Shown: piece after piece, positions 19,723 through 28,164 of the stretch
How the letters are laid out: the number at the start of each line of letters is the position of its first letter
Numbering within the stretch: the first letter of the stretch is position 1
NCBI GenBank assembly: GCA_938003835.1
Contig: CALKXJ010000013.1
Coordinates: 186,001 to 250,000, forward strand
DNA: 64,000 nt
Direction: 5' to 3'
Source of the DNA: an uncultured Bryobacteraceae bacterium
GTDB taxonomy: Bacteria > Acidobacteriota > Terriglobia > Bryobacterales > Bryobacteraceae
Position numbers and translations under genes: made by a program
The notes under the pieces: generated by a model
What the model saw: the letters and a program-made list of their open reading frames with translations, nothing else
Databases searched by the model: none
Told to the model about the DNA's origin: nothing

Positions 19723-20799
19723 TCAGCCTGCCTCGGGCGGCTCGCCGAGGACCTCCGGTTTGACTTCGACGTGCGAGCCGAGCAGCATGGCGATCTCCTC
19801 GGTGTCCGGATGCGCTTCGAGGGCGAGCTTGACGCTCATCGTCAGCGGGACCGCCAGGAAGACGCCGGTGAGACCGAAGACCCAACCCCAGAGGACGATT
19901 GAGAACAGGATCACCACCGGGGACAGACCCAGGCTGATGCCCATCAGGCGCGGCTCCAGGATGTTCGAGAAGAAAATGTTCACGGCGAGGTAGGCGACAA
20001 CCGTCGCCAGGCCGCCGCCGGCGCCGAGCTTCAAGAAGGCCAGCGCGATGGCCGGCAGCGCGGCCACGAGCGAGCCGATGTTGGGGATGTAATTCAGCAG
20101 GAAAGCCAGCAGGCCCCAGAGCGCGGCGAAGTCCACGCCGAGAATCGAGAGCACCAATCCGATGGCGCCGCCCGTGCCCAGACTCATCCAGGTCTTGATC
20201 AGCAGGTACCGGTTGAGAATGCCGGCCAGACGCCGAAAGCCCTCCAGGCGGTGCTCGCCGGTGGCGCGCAGCCGTGCCTTGATCCTCGGCGCCTCGAACA
20301 GAGCGAAGAGCACGATGATGAGAACGAAGATGGTTTTCGCTATGCCGCCTCCAAGCTGCTGGAGCGAGCGGGCGAAGAAGCGGAGCACGGCGCCCGGATC
20401 GAGCATCTGCTCGATGCCTCCCTCCGGTACGTCGAGTCCCCGATCGCGCAAGGAGGCGCCCAGCGCGCCGAGCGCCGCGCGGATCTTGTCTTCGTAGAGC
20501 GGAAGTTCGCGACCCATGGCCGCAACCGAGCTGGTGACGACGATGCCCAGTATCCAGAAGGTGATCACCAGCGCGAGGACGACGATGGCGACTGCGGCGG
20601 CCTGCGGGACGCGGTGGCTTTTCAGATAGGAGACCGGCCGGGCGGCGATGATGGCCACAAAAGCGGCTTGAAGAAACGGGACGAGCACCGGGGAAAGCTG
20701 CTTGAGCGCGATCACGAGCACACCGACGGCGGCGGCGCCCACCAGGAACCGGAGCACGGGCGAGGCGTCCAGGCGCGCGCGGTCCGGCATAGGCATCAC
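19723..20799 (-). CDS. AI-2E family transporter (PerM/UPF0118)
   Basis: Inner-membrane permease of 358 residues with seven or eight hydrophobic segments and the family order: a helix pair at the N-terminus (FLVGAAAVGVLVIALKQLSP), a soluble middle region (about 85-150), then the conserved NYIPNIGSLVAALPAI and LEPRLMGISLGLSPVVIL motifs. Members export AI-2 or act as Na+/H+ antiporters; the substrate cannot be assigned here. The GTG start overlaps the TGA of the sulfatase gene, so the two are coupled. Confidence 0.88.
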   Translation of the reverse strand: MMPMPDRARLDASPVLRFLVGAAAVGVLVIALKQLSPVLVPFLQAAFVAIIAARPVSYLKSHRVPQAAAVAIVVLALVITFWILGIVVTSSVAAMGRELPLYEDKIRAALGALGASLRDRGLDVPEGGIEQMLDPGAVLRFFARSLQQLGGGIAKTIFVLIIVLFALFEAPRIKARLRATGEHRLEGFRRLAGILNRYLLIKTWMSLGTGGAIGLVLSILGVDFAALWGLLAFLLNYIPNIGSLVAALPAIALAFLKLGAGGGLATVVAYLAVNIFFSNILEPRLMGISLGLSPVVILFSIVLWGWVFGLTGVFLAVPLTMSVKLALEAHPDTEEIAMLLGSHVEVKPEVLGEPPEAG

Positions 20800-22100
20800 G
20801 CGTGGAACGAGGCCAGCACTTGCGCGAGGCGTTCGCGCGCCTGTCTGGCGGCCGGGGCGAGTTTTTCGGGCCCGAGCGGGCGCTGTTCGTCCGGGTCGCG
20901 CTCGGTGTCAAAAAACCGGCCGTCTTCATACAGCTTGAAGCGCCGGTCGCGCGCCCAGCGTTCCAGCCTGTAGCGCTCTTTGTCCCAACCGGGGCGCGGA
21001 TCGTGGTGAAAGAAGAGCCACTCGCGCGGATTGCCCCGCTCGCCCAAGAGCTGAGGCAGGAAACTCCGCCCGTCGAGCGTGACGCCGGGCGGGGTGCCGG
21101 CGCCGGCCGCCTCGAGCAGCGTGGGCAGGAAATCCGTGGAGTCGATCAGATCGTCGAGCACGCGGCCTTCGGGGGTGACCCCCTTCCAGTTTGCGACGAG
21201 CGGCACGCGGGTACCGGCGTCGGTGGGAAGCCCTTTGCCGCCCCGGATCACCCGGTCGCCGAGCCGGGAGGTGATTTCGCGCGGCGAGCCGTTGTCGCTG
21301 GTGAACAAAATGAGCGTACGCTCGCGCAGGCCGAGTGTCTCCAGACACTCCACCAGGCGCCCGATCTCGAGGTCCATGTAGTGCACCATGTCGGCGAAGA
21401 AGCGGGGATTCGCCGCGAAGCGGTCACCCGCCTTCCATTCGGGGCTCCATGGCGTGGGGTTGAAGGGGCCGTGGGTGAGCACCATGGAATAAAGCGCAAA
21501 GAAGGGGCGCCGCGCGTTGCGCTCGATGAACCGGCTAAGGAAGTCGCAAAACAGGTCGGGGCCGTACTTGCCTTTGGTGTCGTCGCGGTACCGGCCGTTT
21601 TCGTAGATGACGGGGTCGGCGTAGCGCGAGCCCTTGGTTTCGGTGTGGTGGGCGTGCCAGAGGGAGAACTCGTCGAAACCGGCCTGCTCGGCGAGCATGC
21701 CCTTGCCGCGCCATTCCGGCTCGTAGTCGGGAGGATTGTAACTGAAGAGCTGCCACTTGCCCGCGATGGCGGTCCGGTAGCCGGCCTTTTGCATCCAGTG
21801 GCCGAGCGTCCGCTCGGCGGGGTCGAGGATGCCAAAGGCGCGCCAGTTGCGGAAGGTGTATTTGCCGGTGAGCAATTGCGTGCGCGTGGGGGTGCAAAGC
21901 GGCAGCGAATAGGCGTGGGTGAAGCGCACGCCGGTGGAGGCGAGCCGGTCCAGGTTCGGTGTCTGATACGAGGCGCCGCCGTAACAGCCGAGGGTCTCGT
22001 AGCCGAGATCGTCGGCCAGCACGAGCACGAGATTGGGCGGCGAGGGCGCGTGACGGGCAAGCAGGCCGGGCGCAGCCAGAAATTGCCTCCGCGTGGGCAT
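20796..22100 (-). CDS. Sulfatase (arylsulfatase A family)
   Basis: Formylglycine-dependent sulfate ester hydrolase of 434 residues. The N-terminus (PTRRQFLAAPGLL) resembles a short Tat signal. Metal-binding Asp-Asp is in LVLADDLGYETLGCYGG. The formylglycine motif is C69-T-P-T-R73 (CxPxR type, so a Cys-type sulfatase needing FGE or anSME; neither gene is in the window). TSDNGSPREI carries the later Asp/Asn metal ligands. TAGAAT lies 8 nt before the ATG on this strand. It is divergent from an aldo/keto reductase with only 30 bp between starts. Likely acts on sulfated polysaccharide. Confidence 0.92.
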   Translation of the reverse strand: MPTRRQFLAAPGLLARHAPSPPNLVLVLADDLGYETLGCYGGASYQTPNLDRLASTGVRFTHAYSLPLCTPTRTQLLTGKYTFRNWRAFGILDPAERTLGHWMQKAGYRTAIAGKWQLFSYNPPDYEPEWRGKGMLAEQAGFDEFSLWHAHHTETKGSRYADPVIYENGRYRDDTKGKYGPDLFCDFLSRFIERNARRPFFALYSMVLTHGPFNPTPWSPEWKAGDRFAANPRFFADMVHYMDLEIGRLVECLETLGLRERTLILFTSDNGSPREITSRLGDRVIRGGKGLPTDAGTRVPLVANWKGVTPEGRVLDDLIDSTDFLPTLLEAAGAGTPPGVTLDGRSFLPQLLGERGNPREWLFFHHDPRPGWDKERYRLERWARDRRFKLYEDGRFFDTERDPDEQRPLGPEKLAPAARQARERLAQVLASFHA

Positions 22101-22108
22101 GGGGTTAA

Positions 22109-22118
22109 ATTCTATCCT
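22109..22118. promoter_or_regulatory. Overlapping divergent -10 elements (TAGAAT minus, TATCCT plus)
   Basis: On the minus strand TAGAAT (22109-22114) ends 8 nt before the sulfatase ATG. On the plus strand TATCCT (22113-22118) is 12 nt before the reductase ATG, with AAGGAGG in between. The hexamers share two bases, so the two promoters would compete. Confidence 0.4.
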
Positions 22119-22130
22119 AAGGAGGCCAAA

Positions 22131-23144
22131 ATGGAGAGTTCACGGCGGGATTTCATCCGGGCGACGCTGGGCGAGGCTTCGCTGGCGGCGCTGGCCGGCG
22201 AGGCCATGGCGCAGCAGCCCGGTCAAGGGCTGCCGACGCGCCGGCTGGGACGCACCAACGTGCAGGTATCGATCCTGTGCCTGGGCGGAGCGCACATCGG
22301 TTATGCCGGCCGGGAAGACGAGAAAGAGGCGATCCGCATCATGCACGCCGCCATCGACCAGGGGATCAACTTCTTCGACAATGCCTGGATGTACAACGAC
22401 GGCTATTCCGAGGAGCTGATGGGGAAGGCGCTGGGGGAGGGCCGGCGCAAGAAAATCTTCCTGATGACGAAGAACTCCGGGCGCGATTACGATTTCAGCA
22501 AGCGGTGCCTCGAGGATAGTCTGCGGCGGCTCAAGACCGATTGGATCGATCTCTGGCAGTTCCACGAAGTCAACTACGACAACGATCCGGAGTGGATCTT
22601 CGAGCGCGGCGCGCTCAAGGCGGCGCTCGAGGCGCAGAAGGAAGGCAAGGTGCGCTTCATCGGTTTCACCGGGCACAAGCATCCGGAGATTCATCTCAAG
22701 ATGCTCGACATGGGCTACGCCTGGGCGACCTCGCAGATGCCGATCAACGTGTTTGACCACTTCTACCGGAGCTTCCAGAACCGTGTCGTGCCGGTGTGTC
22801 TCAAGAAGAATGTCGGCGTCATTGGCATGAAGAGCCTCGGAGGGGGCCGGAAGGTGGGCCGGATCCCGTCAGCGACCGGGATCACGGCCGAGCAGTGCGT
22901 GCGCTTCGCCCTGAGTTTGCCGATCGCCTCGCTGTGCCGGGGCTACGAGACGATGCAGGAGCTCGAGCAGGATCTCAGGATCGCGCGCGACTTCCGGCCG
23001 ATGGACGAAGGCGAGAAAAAAGAGCTGCTCGCGCTGGCCCGGCCGGAGGCGGGCGACGGCCGGCATGAGCGGTTCAAGTCGACGCAGGCCTTCGACGCCC
23101 GCATCTACCGGGAGATGCACGGACTGGCCGACACGGGGCCATAG
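22131..23144 (+). CDS. Tat-exported aldo/keto reductase (second copy)
   Basis: 337 residues. The ATG at 22131 is fixed by a strong Shine-Dalgarno sequence (AAGGAGG, 22119-22125). Twin-arginine signal SSRRDFIRATLG and Ala-rich stretch to about residue 28. AKR barrel begins at TRRLGRTNVQVSILCLGG. Catalytic residues: Asp83 and Tyr88 (FFDNAWMY), Lys114 (LMTKNS), His145 (WQFHEVN). It shares its design with the reductase at 10372-11313 but is clearly diverged. It is divergent from the sulfatase gene. Substrate unknown; other Solibacter-like genomes carry many such exported AKRs. Confidence 0.92.
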   Translation: MESSRRDFIRATLGEASLAALAGEAMAQQPGQGLPTRRLGRTNVQVSILCLGGAHIGYAGREDEKEAIRIMHAAIDQGINFFDNAWMYNDGYSEELMGKALGEGRRKKIFLMTKNSGRDYDFSKRCLEDSLRRLKTDWIDLWQFHEVNYDNDPEWIFERGALKAALEAQKEGKVRFIGFTGHKHPEIHLKMLDMGYAWATSQMPINVFDHFYRSFQNRVVPVCLKKNVGVIGMKSLGGGRKVGRIPSATGITAEQCVRFALSLPIASLCRGYETMQELEQDLRIARDFRPMDEGEKKELLALARPEAGDGRHERFKSTQAFDARIYREMHGLADTGP

Positions 23145-23176
23145 CGAGGCGGCCGCGCCGGCGGGATGCCTCTCGG

Positions 23177-24310
23177 CTACGGCAGCGCCTCGAGCGTGCG
23201 CTCGATCGCCTCAGGCGCGATGTAAAAATGGGGCGAGAGCCGGATCCAGCCCTGGCGGGGTGAGGCAATGATGCCCTGCTCGCGCAGCGCCTGCACGACG
23301 GCGCGGCTGTCGAGCTCCGGTTTCCGGATCGAGACGATGCCCGAGCGGTGCGCCCCGTCGGCCGGGCCGAGCACTTCGTAGCCTTTTCTTTGGGCCCCTT
23401 CGCGCAGCCGCTCCGCCAGGGCCAGCACGGCGGCCGCGATCGCTTCGATGGAGACCTCGAGCAGAAATTCGATGGCGGCGCGCAGGCCGAAGCAGCCGAT
23501 GGTGTTGAGCGTGCCGCACTCGTAACGGCCGGCATCGGGCCTTAGCGTCATGTCGCGCGAGCCGTAATCGGCATAGTTCGCCACGTTCGTCCAGCCGAAT
23601 TCGACCGGCTCGATCGCGTCCTGTAGTTCTCTGCGGATGTAAAGGATGCCGCAGCCCTCGGGACCGAGCAACCACTTGTGGCCGTCGGCGGCCAGGGCGT
23701 CGATTCCGGCGCGCCGGACGTCGACCGGAAAGGCCCCAAGCCCCTGGATGGCGTCGAGGAAGAAGAGGCAGCCGCGCCGGCGGCAGATTTCTCCGTACGC
23801 CTCGAGATCGATCCGGTGACCGCTCAGGTAGTTGACATGGCTGACAGCGAGCAGGCGAGCGCCGCGGCAGGCTTCATCCACCGCCTCGAGCGGGTCATAG
23901 ATCGAGAGCCACCGGAGCCGGACGCCCCGGCGCTCCAGCCGCACCCAGGGGAAATAGTTGGCGGGAAACTCTTCGCGGAAGACAACGGCGACATCGCCGG
24001 TTCGCCAATCGAGGCCGTTGGCGACGGTGGCGATACCCTCGGAAGTGTTCTTGACAATGGCGATCTCATCGCCGGAGGCGCCGACGAGGCGCGCGGCCGC
24101 CTGGCGGAGGCCGTCGTAGGCGGCCAGCCAGCCGGAATAGTAGTACGAGCCCCACTCGCAAGCCTCCCCGGTCAGGCGCATCATCGCCTCGGCGGCCGGG
24201 CGTACCAGCGGGGCGACGGCCGCGTGGTTGAGATAGACCAGTTGCCGGGTCACGGGGAACTCGTCGGCGTAGCGCTGCCAGATCGGCGTCATAGCGGTCG
24301 GGTAACCCAT
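23177..24310 (-). CDS. Class V aminotransferase (cysteine desulfurase-like fold)
   Basis: PLP enzyme of fold type I, 377 residues. Opening motif VYLNHAAVAPLVRPA, PLP-binding VKNTSEGIATVANGL near 88, HVNYLSGHRIDLEA, Asp in FFLDAIQGLGAF, and the Schiff-base lysine in ADGHKWLLGPEGCG near 214. The Cys that cysteine desulfurases carry near residue 330 is not obvious, so isopenicillin-N-epimerase-like or other amino-acid lyase activity is as likely as desulfurase. ATG at 24292 (six codons in) is an alternative start. Divergent from the M48 gene. Confidence 0.85.
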   Translation of the reverse strand: MGYPTAMTPIWQRYADEFPVTRQLVYLNHAAVAPLVRPAAEAMMRLTGEACEWGSYYYSGWLAAYDGLRQAAARLVGASGDEIAIVKNTSEGIATVANGLDWRTGDVAVVFREEFPANYFPWVRLERRGVRLRWLSIYDPLEAVDEACRGARLLAVSHVNYLSGHRIDLEAYGEICRRRGCLFFLDAIQGLGAFPVDVRRAGIDALAADGHKWLLGPEGCGILYIRRELQDAIEPVEFGWTNVANYADYGSRDMTLRPDAGRYECGTLNTIGCFGLRAAIEFLLEVSIEAIAAAVLALAERLREGAQRKGYEVLGPADGAHRSGIVSIRKPELDSRAVVQALREQGIIASPRQGWIRLSPHFYIAPEAIERTLEALP

Positions 24311-24403
24311 GAGCGGGGCCTCACGTTCAATAGCATAGAGGTTCGCAGGCGCTCGCCGCCCGCCGCCTGGGCGATTTTAGAGTCGCCGGCTGAGGGGCGA
24401 GCA

Positions 24404-24409
24404 TATAAT
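24404..24409 (+). promoter_or_regulatory. Candidate -10 element (TATAAT) of the M48 protease gene
   Basis: A perfect TATAAT stands out in a GC-rich gap, 33 nt before the ATG. Unlike many starts here, this one has a leader with a Shine-Dalgarno sequence (GGAAGGAG). Confidence 0.45.
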
Positions 24410-24442
24410 TAAAGGGGGAGCGGTCCTCGGGAAGGAGTCGCG

Positions 24443-25432
24443 ATGCGGCGTGTCTACCTGCGCAGTTTAGCTTTGGCGGCGGCGCTCATCCTGCTGCCGG
24501 TCTGGGTGGCGGCCAAGGACAAGAAAAAGGACCCGGACGAGATCGGCAACCGCGACGTCGGAAAAGGGGTGAATTTTTACTCGCTGGAGAAGGAGATAGC
24601 GCTCGGAAAGGCCTACGCACAGGAGATCGAGCGCCAGGCCAAGATCGTGGACGATCCGGTCATCTCCGAGTACGTGAACCGGATCGGCCAAAACCTGGTG
24701 CGCAACTCCGACGTCAAGATCCCAGTGACGATCAAGGTGATCGACAGCGACGAGGTGAACGCGTTCGCCTTGCCGGGCGGGTTCTTTTTCATCAACACCG
24801 GCCTGCTGCTCAAAGCCGAGACCGAGGCGGAGCTGGCCGGCGTGATGGCGCACGAAATCGCTCACATCGCGGCCCGGCACGGCACGCGCCAGGCCACGCG
24901 CGGTCAGATCATCAACCTGGCCTCGATCCCGCTGATCTTCATGGGGGGCTGGACGGGCTACGGGATCCGGCAGGGCGCCAGCGTGCTGATCCCGATCGGC
25001 TTCCTGAAGTTCTCGCGGGCCTTCGAAGAGGAGGCTGACCTGCTCGGCTTGCAGTACCTCTACAAGGCCGGCTATGACCCCACGGCGTTCGTCGATTTCT
25101 TCGAGAAGCTGCTGGCGGCCGAGAAGCGCAAGCCGGGCACCATGTCGAAGATCTTCTCCTCGCATCCGCCGACGGGCTCGCGCATCACCAATGCGCAGAA
25201 GAACATCCAGGAGATTCTCGAGGCCAAGCCGGAGTACGTGGTCACCACCAGCGAGTTCAACAAGGTGAAGGCCCGGCTGGCGATGATGCAGAACCGGCGT
25301 GCGCCGGAGGAGGCCGACGCCAACCGCCCGACGCTTCGCAAGAAAGGCTCCGGGCGGGTTGACTCCGAGGGGAACGAAAAGCCGAAGGCCGAGGACGAGG
25401 AAGAGCGCCCGACGCTGAAGCGGCGCAACTAG
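24443..25432 (+). CDS. M48 family metalloprotease (BepA/LoiP-like)
   Basis: Zinc protease acting in the cell envelope, 329 residues. Signal peptide at the start (LALAAALILLPVWVAA). Zinc motif H137-E-I-A-H141 and the third ligand region AFEEEADLLGLQYL; the active-site approach ALPGGFFFINTGLLL is conserved. The C-terminal 60 residues are charged and low in complexity (EEADANRPTLRKKG, EDEEERPTLKRR) and contain the repeat RPTL[RK]. Likely degrades or assembles outer-membrane proteins, by analogy with BepA, though the TPR domain of BepA is missing. Confidence 0.93.
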   Translation: MRRVYLRSLALAAALILLPVWVAAKDKKKDPDEIGNRDVGKGVNFYSLEKEIALGKAYAQEIERQAKIVDDPVISEYVNRIGQNLVRNSDVKIPVTIKVIDSDEVNAFALPGGFFFINTGLLLKAETEAELAGVMAHEIAHIAARHGTRQATRGQIINLASIPLIFMGGWTGYGIRQGASVLIPIGFLKFSRAFEEEADLLGLQYLYKAGYDPTAFVDFFEKLLAAEKRKPGTMSKIFSSHPPTGSRITNAQKNIQEILEAKPEYVVTTSEFNKVKARLAMMQNRRAPEEADANRPTLRKKGSGRVDSEGNEKPKAEDEEERPTLKRRN

Positions 25433-25439
25433 CCGCCCC

Positions 25440-26363
25440 TTATTCGATAAAGCCCAGGCGGCGGAGCGTCGCCCGGGGTTCGTTGCCTTCGAAAATGCCG
25501 ATGGCGGCAATCTGACGGCCGTTTTCGAGCGCCACGCCGTACGGCGGGTCTCCGAAAGGAAAGACTTCCCGGAGCTTCGCCGCATCGGAAGAGAGCGGCG
25601 CCCGGAGGCCCGAGTCGCTCAGAAATTGGGGGGCGAACTCAGCCCGCGCCGTCGGCACCGCGATGAGACGTATGCCCTTCCAGCGATAACCCGCCATCTC
25701 GCGCGCAGCAAACAGGCAATGAGTGCACTCCGGATCGAAGAAGTACAGAAAGATGCGGCCCTCCTCGAGGGAGACGGGCTTGCCCTCGACCAGAATCGAG
25801 GCGGGCGCCCGGACGGTCCCGCTCTTGACCACCTGCATCCCGTACGAGGCCAGGGCGAACACGCAGACGGCGCCGAGCACGATGGCGGCGCCTCGCTTGC
25901 CTTCGCTTGGCGGAGCCCAGCGCCCTGCGATCAGTGCCAGCGCCAGCATGACCAGATCGCCGATAAAGAAGGCCGGCCCGACGGCGCGCTTGATCCACGG
26001 AAAGCAGTTGCACTCCTCACCGCGCAGGGCGCCGTAGTTGACGCCGATGTAGACGATGAAAGCGATCAGCAGCAGCGCGCTGAGCCAGGCGCCCCAGCGC
26101 CGATAACGGGGAACGAGCAGCAGCACCGCCGCGAAAGTTTCAGAAATCCCCAGCGCGAGCGCTGCGGGCAAAGCCAGCGCGGCGGGCACGAGCGCCTGGT
26201 GAAGGCGGATCGAGGCGCTGATCGGATCGCTCGCTTTCCAGACACCGGCGACCAGCATCAGCGCGGCGAGCAGGAAGGCGGATACGGTGCTCAGAACCAG
26301 TTTCCAATCCGAGACGGCTACTGAGCGGCGCACATGGGACGGCTGTACAATACTGTCATCCAT
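25440..26363 (-). CDS. MauE/DoxX-like membrane protein with a C-terminal thioredoxin-like CxxC domain
   Basis: 307 residues. The N-terminal half has four hydrophobic helices (VLSTVSAFLLAALMLVAGVW through FFIGDLVMLALALIA) with a Cys pair in a loop (EECNCFPW), as in MauE/DoxX-type redox membrane proteins. After a fifth helix a thioredoxin-like domain carries CTHC in YFFDPECTHCLFAAREM. It may form or pass disulfides in the periplasm. Start at 26363 is chosen because TAAAAT (26374-26379) overlaps the earlier ATG at 26375 and would lie 10 nt upstream. Convergent with the M48 gene (7 bp apart), which is also an envelope protein. Confidence 0.8.
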   Translation of the reverse strand: MDDSIVQPSHVRRSVAVSDWKLVLSTVSAFLLAALMLVAGVWKASDPISASIRLHQALVPAALALPAALALGISETFAAVLLLVPRYRRWGAWLSALLLIAFIVYIGVNYGALRGEECNCFPWIKRAVGPAFFIGDLVMLALALIAGRWAPPSEGKRGAAIVLGAVCVFALASYGMQVVKSGTVRAPASILVEGKPVSLEEGRIFLYFFDPECTHCLFAAREMAGYRWKGIRLIAVPTARAEFAPQFLSDSGLRAPLSSDAAKLREVFPFGDPPYGVALENGRQIAAIGIFEGNEPRATLRRLGFIE

Positions 26364-26379
26364 GCTGCTTCCCATTTTA

Positions 26380-26396
26380 GCCCCGTCAGGCGGGGC
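26380..26396. promoter_or_regulatory. Inverted repeat between divergent genes, possible operator
   Basis: GCCCCG (26380-26385) and CGGGGC (26391-26396) form a 6-bp stem around a 5-nt loop, directly upstream of the TAAAAT hexamer of the minus-strand gene and about 20 bp before the plus-strand start. Operator or chance; only position supports it. Confidence 0.25.
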
Positions 26397-26417
26397 AAAG
26401 CCTTTGAGCAGGGTGGG

Positions 26418-26945
26418 ATGATTCTTTTGCTGCTGGCACTGGCGGCCTCCGGGGGGCGGCTCACCGTGGTCGAGGAGACCCTGCGGCTCGCGCCGGGCGA
26501 GGCGCGCGGGGTGAACCTCGTCCTGCGCCAGCGACCCGCTGTCGTCGACATCCGGTTCCGGACCACGGACGGCGACGCGGTGGTTTCCGTCGGCTTGCGA
26601 GCTCCGGAAGGCGCCGAAGGAGCCTCCCCAGGGAACTTCGTGCGCGTGGTGAGGGAACAGGCCTCGGCCTCGATCCGTTACCCGGCGCGTTTGCTGGGCG
26701 ACTACCAGGTGGTCGTCGAGAACCCTCACCGGAGCCGCCGGACGGCGACGGTGGAGCTACGGGTGGAGCTGGGCTTCGAGGAGGCGGGTACGCTGCGTCC
26801 GGAAACACTGCCCCCGGAGCGGCGCCGCCTGGTGGTTGCGCTCAGCCTCCTGTTCGTCCTGGTGGTGGTCCTCTGGACCGGCCGGCGGCTGCTCGAGGCT
26901 ATAGCGAGGCGAAGACGCGACGAGCAATTTCCGCGGTTCTGGTGA
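26418..26945 (+). CDS. Small type I membrane protein with GOLD-like topology, unknown function
   Basis: Family not recognised. 175 residues from the ATG at 26418; upstream in-frame codons lack signal-peptide character. Layout: short signal peptide ([12 protein letters not shown]), a beta-rich domain of about 120 residues ([20 protein letters not shown] ... [12 protein letters not shown]), one transmembrane helix ([16 protein letters not shown]) and a basic cytoplasmic tail of about 20 residues. The same order of parts is found in p24/GOLD-domain proteins. Its last 47 bp overlap the end of hemL on the other strand. Confidence 0.65.
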   Translation: MILLLLALAASGGRLTVVEETLRLAPGEARGVNLVLRQRPAVVDIRFRTTDGDAVVSVGLRAPEGAEGASPGNFVRVVREQASASIRYPARLLGDYQVVVENPHRSRRTATVELRVELGFEEAGTLRPETLPPERRRLVVALSLLFVLVVVLWTGRRLLEAIARRRRDEQFPRFW

Positions 26946-28164
26946 TGTCCTCGTCGGAGTGGGCGCTCGAGACAAAGCCGGCCTCGAACTGCGAAGGCGC
27001 CAGATAGATTCCTTGCTCGAGCATGGCCCGGTGGAACCGGGCAAACCGCGCCGTGTCGGCCCGGCGCGCCGACGCATAGTCGGTCACCGGCCGGTCGGTG
27101 AAGAAGAAGGTGAACATGGAGCCGACGCGGTTGACGGTGATCCCGGCGGGAACGTCCGCGGTCAGGCATGCGGTCTTGCGGTCCAGCTCCTCGTAGACCT
27201 CCGGGTGGCGCTTCAGGTGGTTCAAAACGGCCAGGCCCGCGCTGACGGCGAGCGGATTGCCGGAAAGTGTGCCGGCCTGATAGACCGGCCCCGAGGGCGC
27301 CACCCGCGACATGACATCGGCCCGGCCGCCGTAGGCGGCAATGGGCAGCCCGCCGCCGATCACTTTCCCCAGCGTGGTCAGATCCGGGCGGATACCGTAA
27401 AGCTGCTGGGCCCCGCCGAAGGCCAGCCGGAAGCCGGTCATGACTTCGTCGAAGATTAACAGGGCCCCGTAACGCGCGGTTTCGCGCCGGAGGCATTCCA
27501 GGAAGCCGGGCGCCGGAGGCACGCAGCCCATGTTGCCTGCCACCGGCTCCACGATGACGGCGGCGATCTCGTCGCCGCGGCGCCGGAAGGTCTCCTCCAC
27601 CGCCTCGATAGAGTTGTAGGGCAGGGCGATGGTGGTGTCCGCGAAGGCGGGCGGCACGCCGGCGGTGTCCGGAATGCCCAGCGTCGCCACGCCGGAGCCC
27701 GCCTTCACCAGCAACGAATCGACGTGGCCGTGATAGCAGCCCTCGAATTTCACGACCAGGTGCCGCCCCGTGAAGCCGCGCGCCAGCCTGAGAGCGCTCA
27801 TGGTGGCCTCGGTGCCGGAGTTGACCAGCCGGACCATCTCAACCGCAGGCATCGCTTCGCGGATGAGCTCGGCCAGCAGGACCTCACCCTCCGTGGGGGC
27901 GCCGAAGCTGGTGCCGATCTCGAGCACGCGCCGCAAGGCTTCGATCACCTCCGGATGCCGATGGCCGAGCAGCAGCGGCCCCCAGGAACCGACGTAGTCG
28001 GTGTAGCGGTTACCGTCCACGTCCCAGACGTAGGCTCCCTCGCCCCGGGCGAGAAACGGCGGTGTGCCGCCGACGCTCCGGAAGGCGCGGACGGGCGAGT
28101 TCACTCCTCCGGGAATCACGCGCTGGGCTCGTTCGAGCAGGGCTTCCGAACGGGTAAGATTCAT
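26899..28164 (-). CDS. hemL: Glutamate-1-semialdehyde 2,1-aminomutase
   Basis: PLP enzyme that converts glutamate-1-semialdehyde to 5-aminolevulinate in the C5 route to heme. 421 residues. Typical start [36 protein letters not shown] near 115, Asp-binding [12 protein letters not shown] near 236, and PLP Lys267 in [18 protein letters not shown]. It is third in a tightly overlapping operon after a lipoprotein and a geranylgeranyl-reductase-like gene (4-nt overlap with the latter). The C-terminus overlaps the opposite-strand membrane protein gene by 47 bp. Confidence 0.97.
   Translation of the reverse strand: MNLTRSEALLERAQRVIPGGVNSPVRAFRSVGGTPPFLARGEGAYVWDVDGNRYTDYVGSWGPLLLGHRHPEVIEALRRVLEIGTSFGAPTEGEVLLAELIREAMPAVEMVRLVNSGTEATMSALRLARGFTGRHLVVKFEGCYHGHVDSLLVKAGSGVATLGIPDTAGVPPAFADTTIALPYNSIEAVEETFRRRGDEIAAVIVEPVAGNMGCVPPAPGFLECLRRETARYGALLIFDEVMTGFRLAFGGAQQLYGIRPDLTTLGKVIGGGLPIAAYGGRADVMSRVAPSGPVYQAGTLSGNPLAVSAGLAVLNHLKRHPEVYEELDRKTACLTADVPAGITVNRVGSMFTFFFTDRPVTDYASARRADTARFARFHRAMLEQGIYLAPSQFEAGFVSSAHSDEDITRTAEIARRVFASL

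Noticed and set aside
18950-20929. 659-codon open frame on the minus strand
   Set aside because: Runs across parts of the esterase and AI-2E genes in a non-coding frame; translation is low-complexity Arg/Pro/Ala.
20802-22130. Upstream extension of the second aldo/keto reductase frame
   Set aside because: Antisense to the sulfatase. The real start at 22131 has a strong Shine-Dalgarno sequence and a Tat signal.
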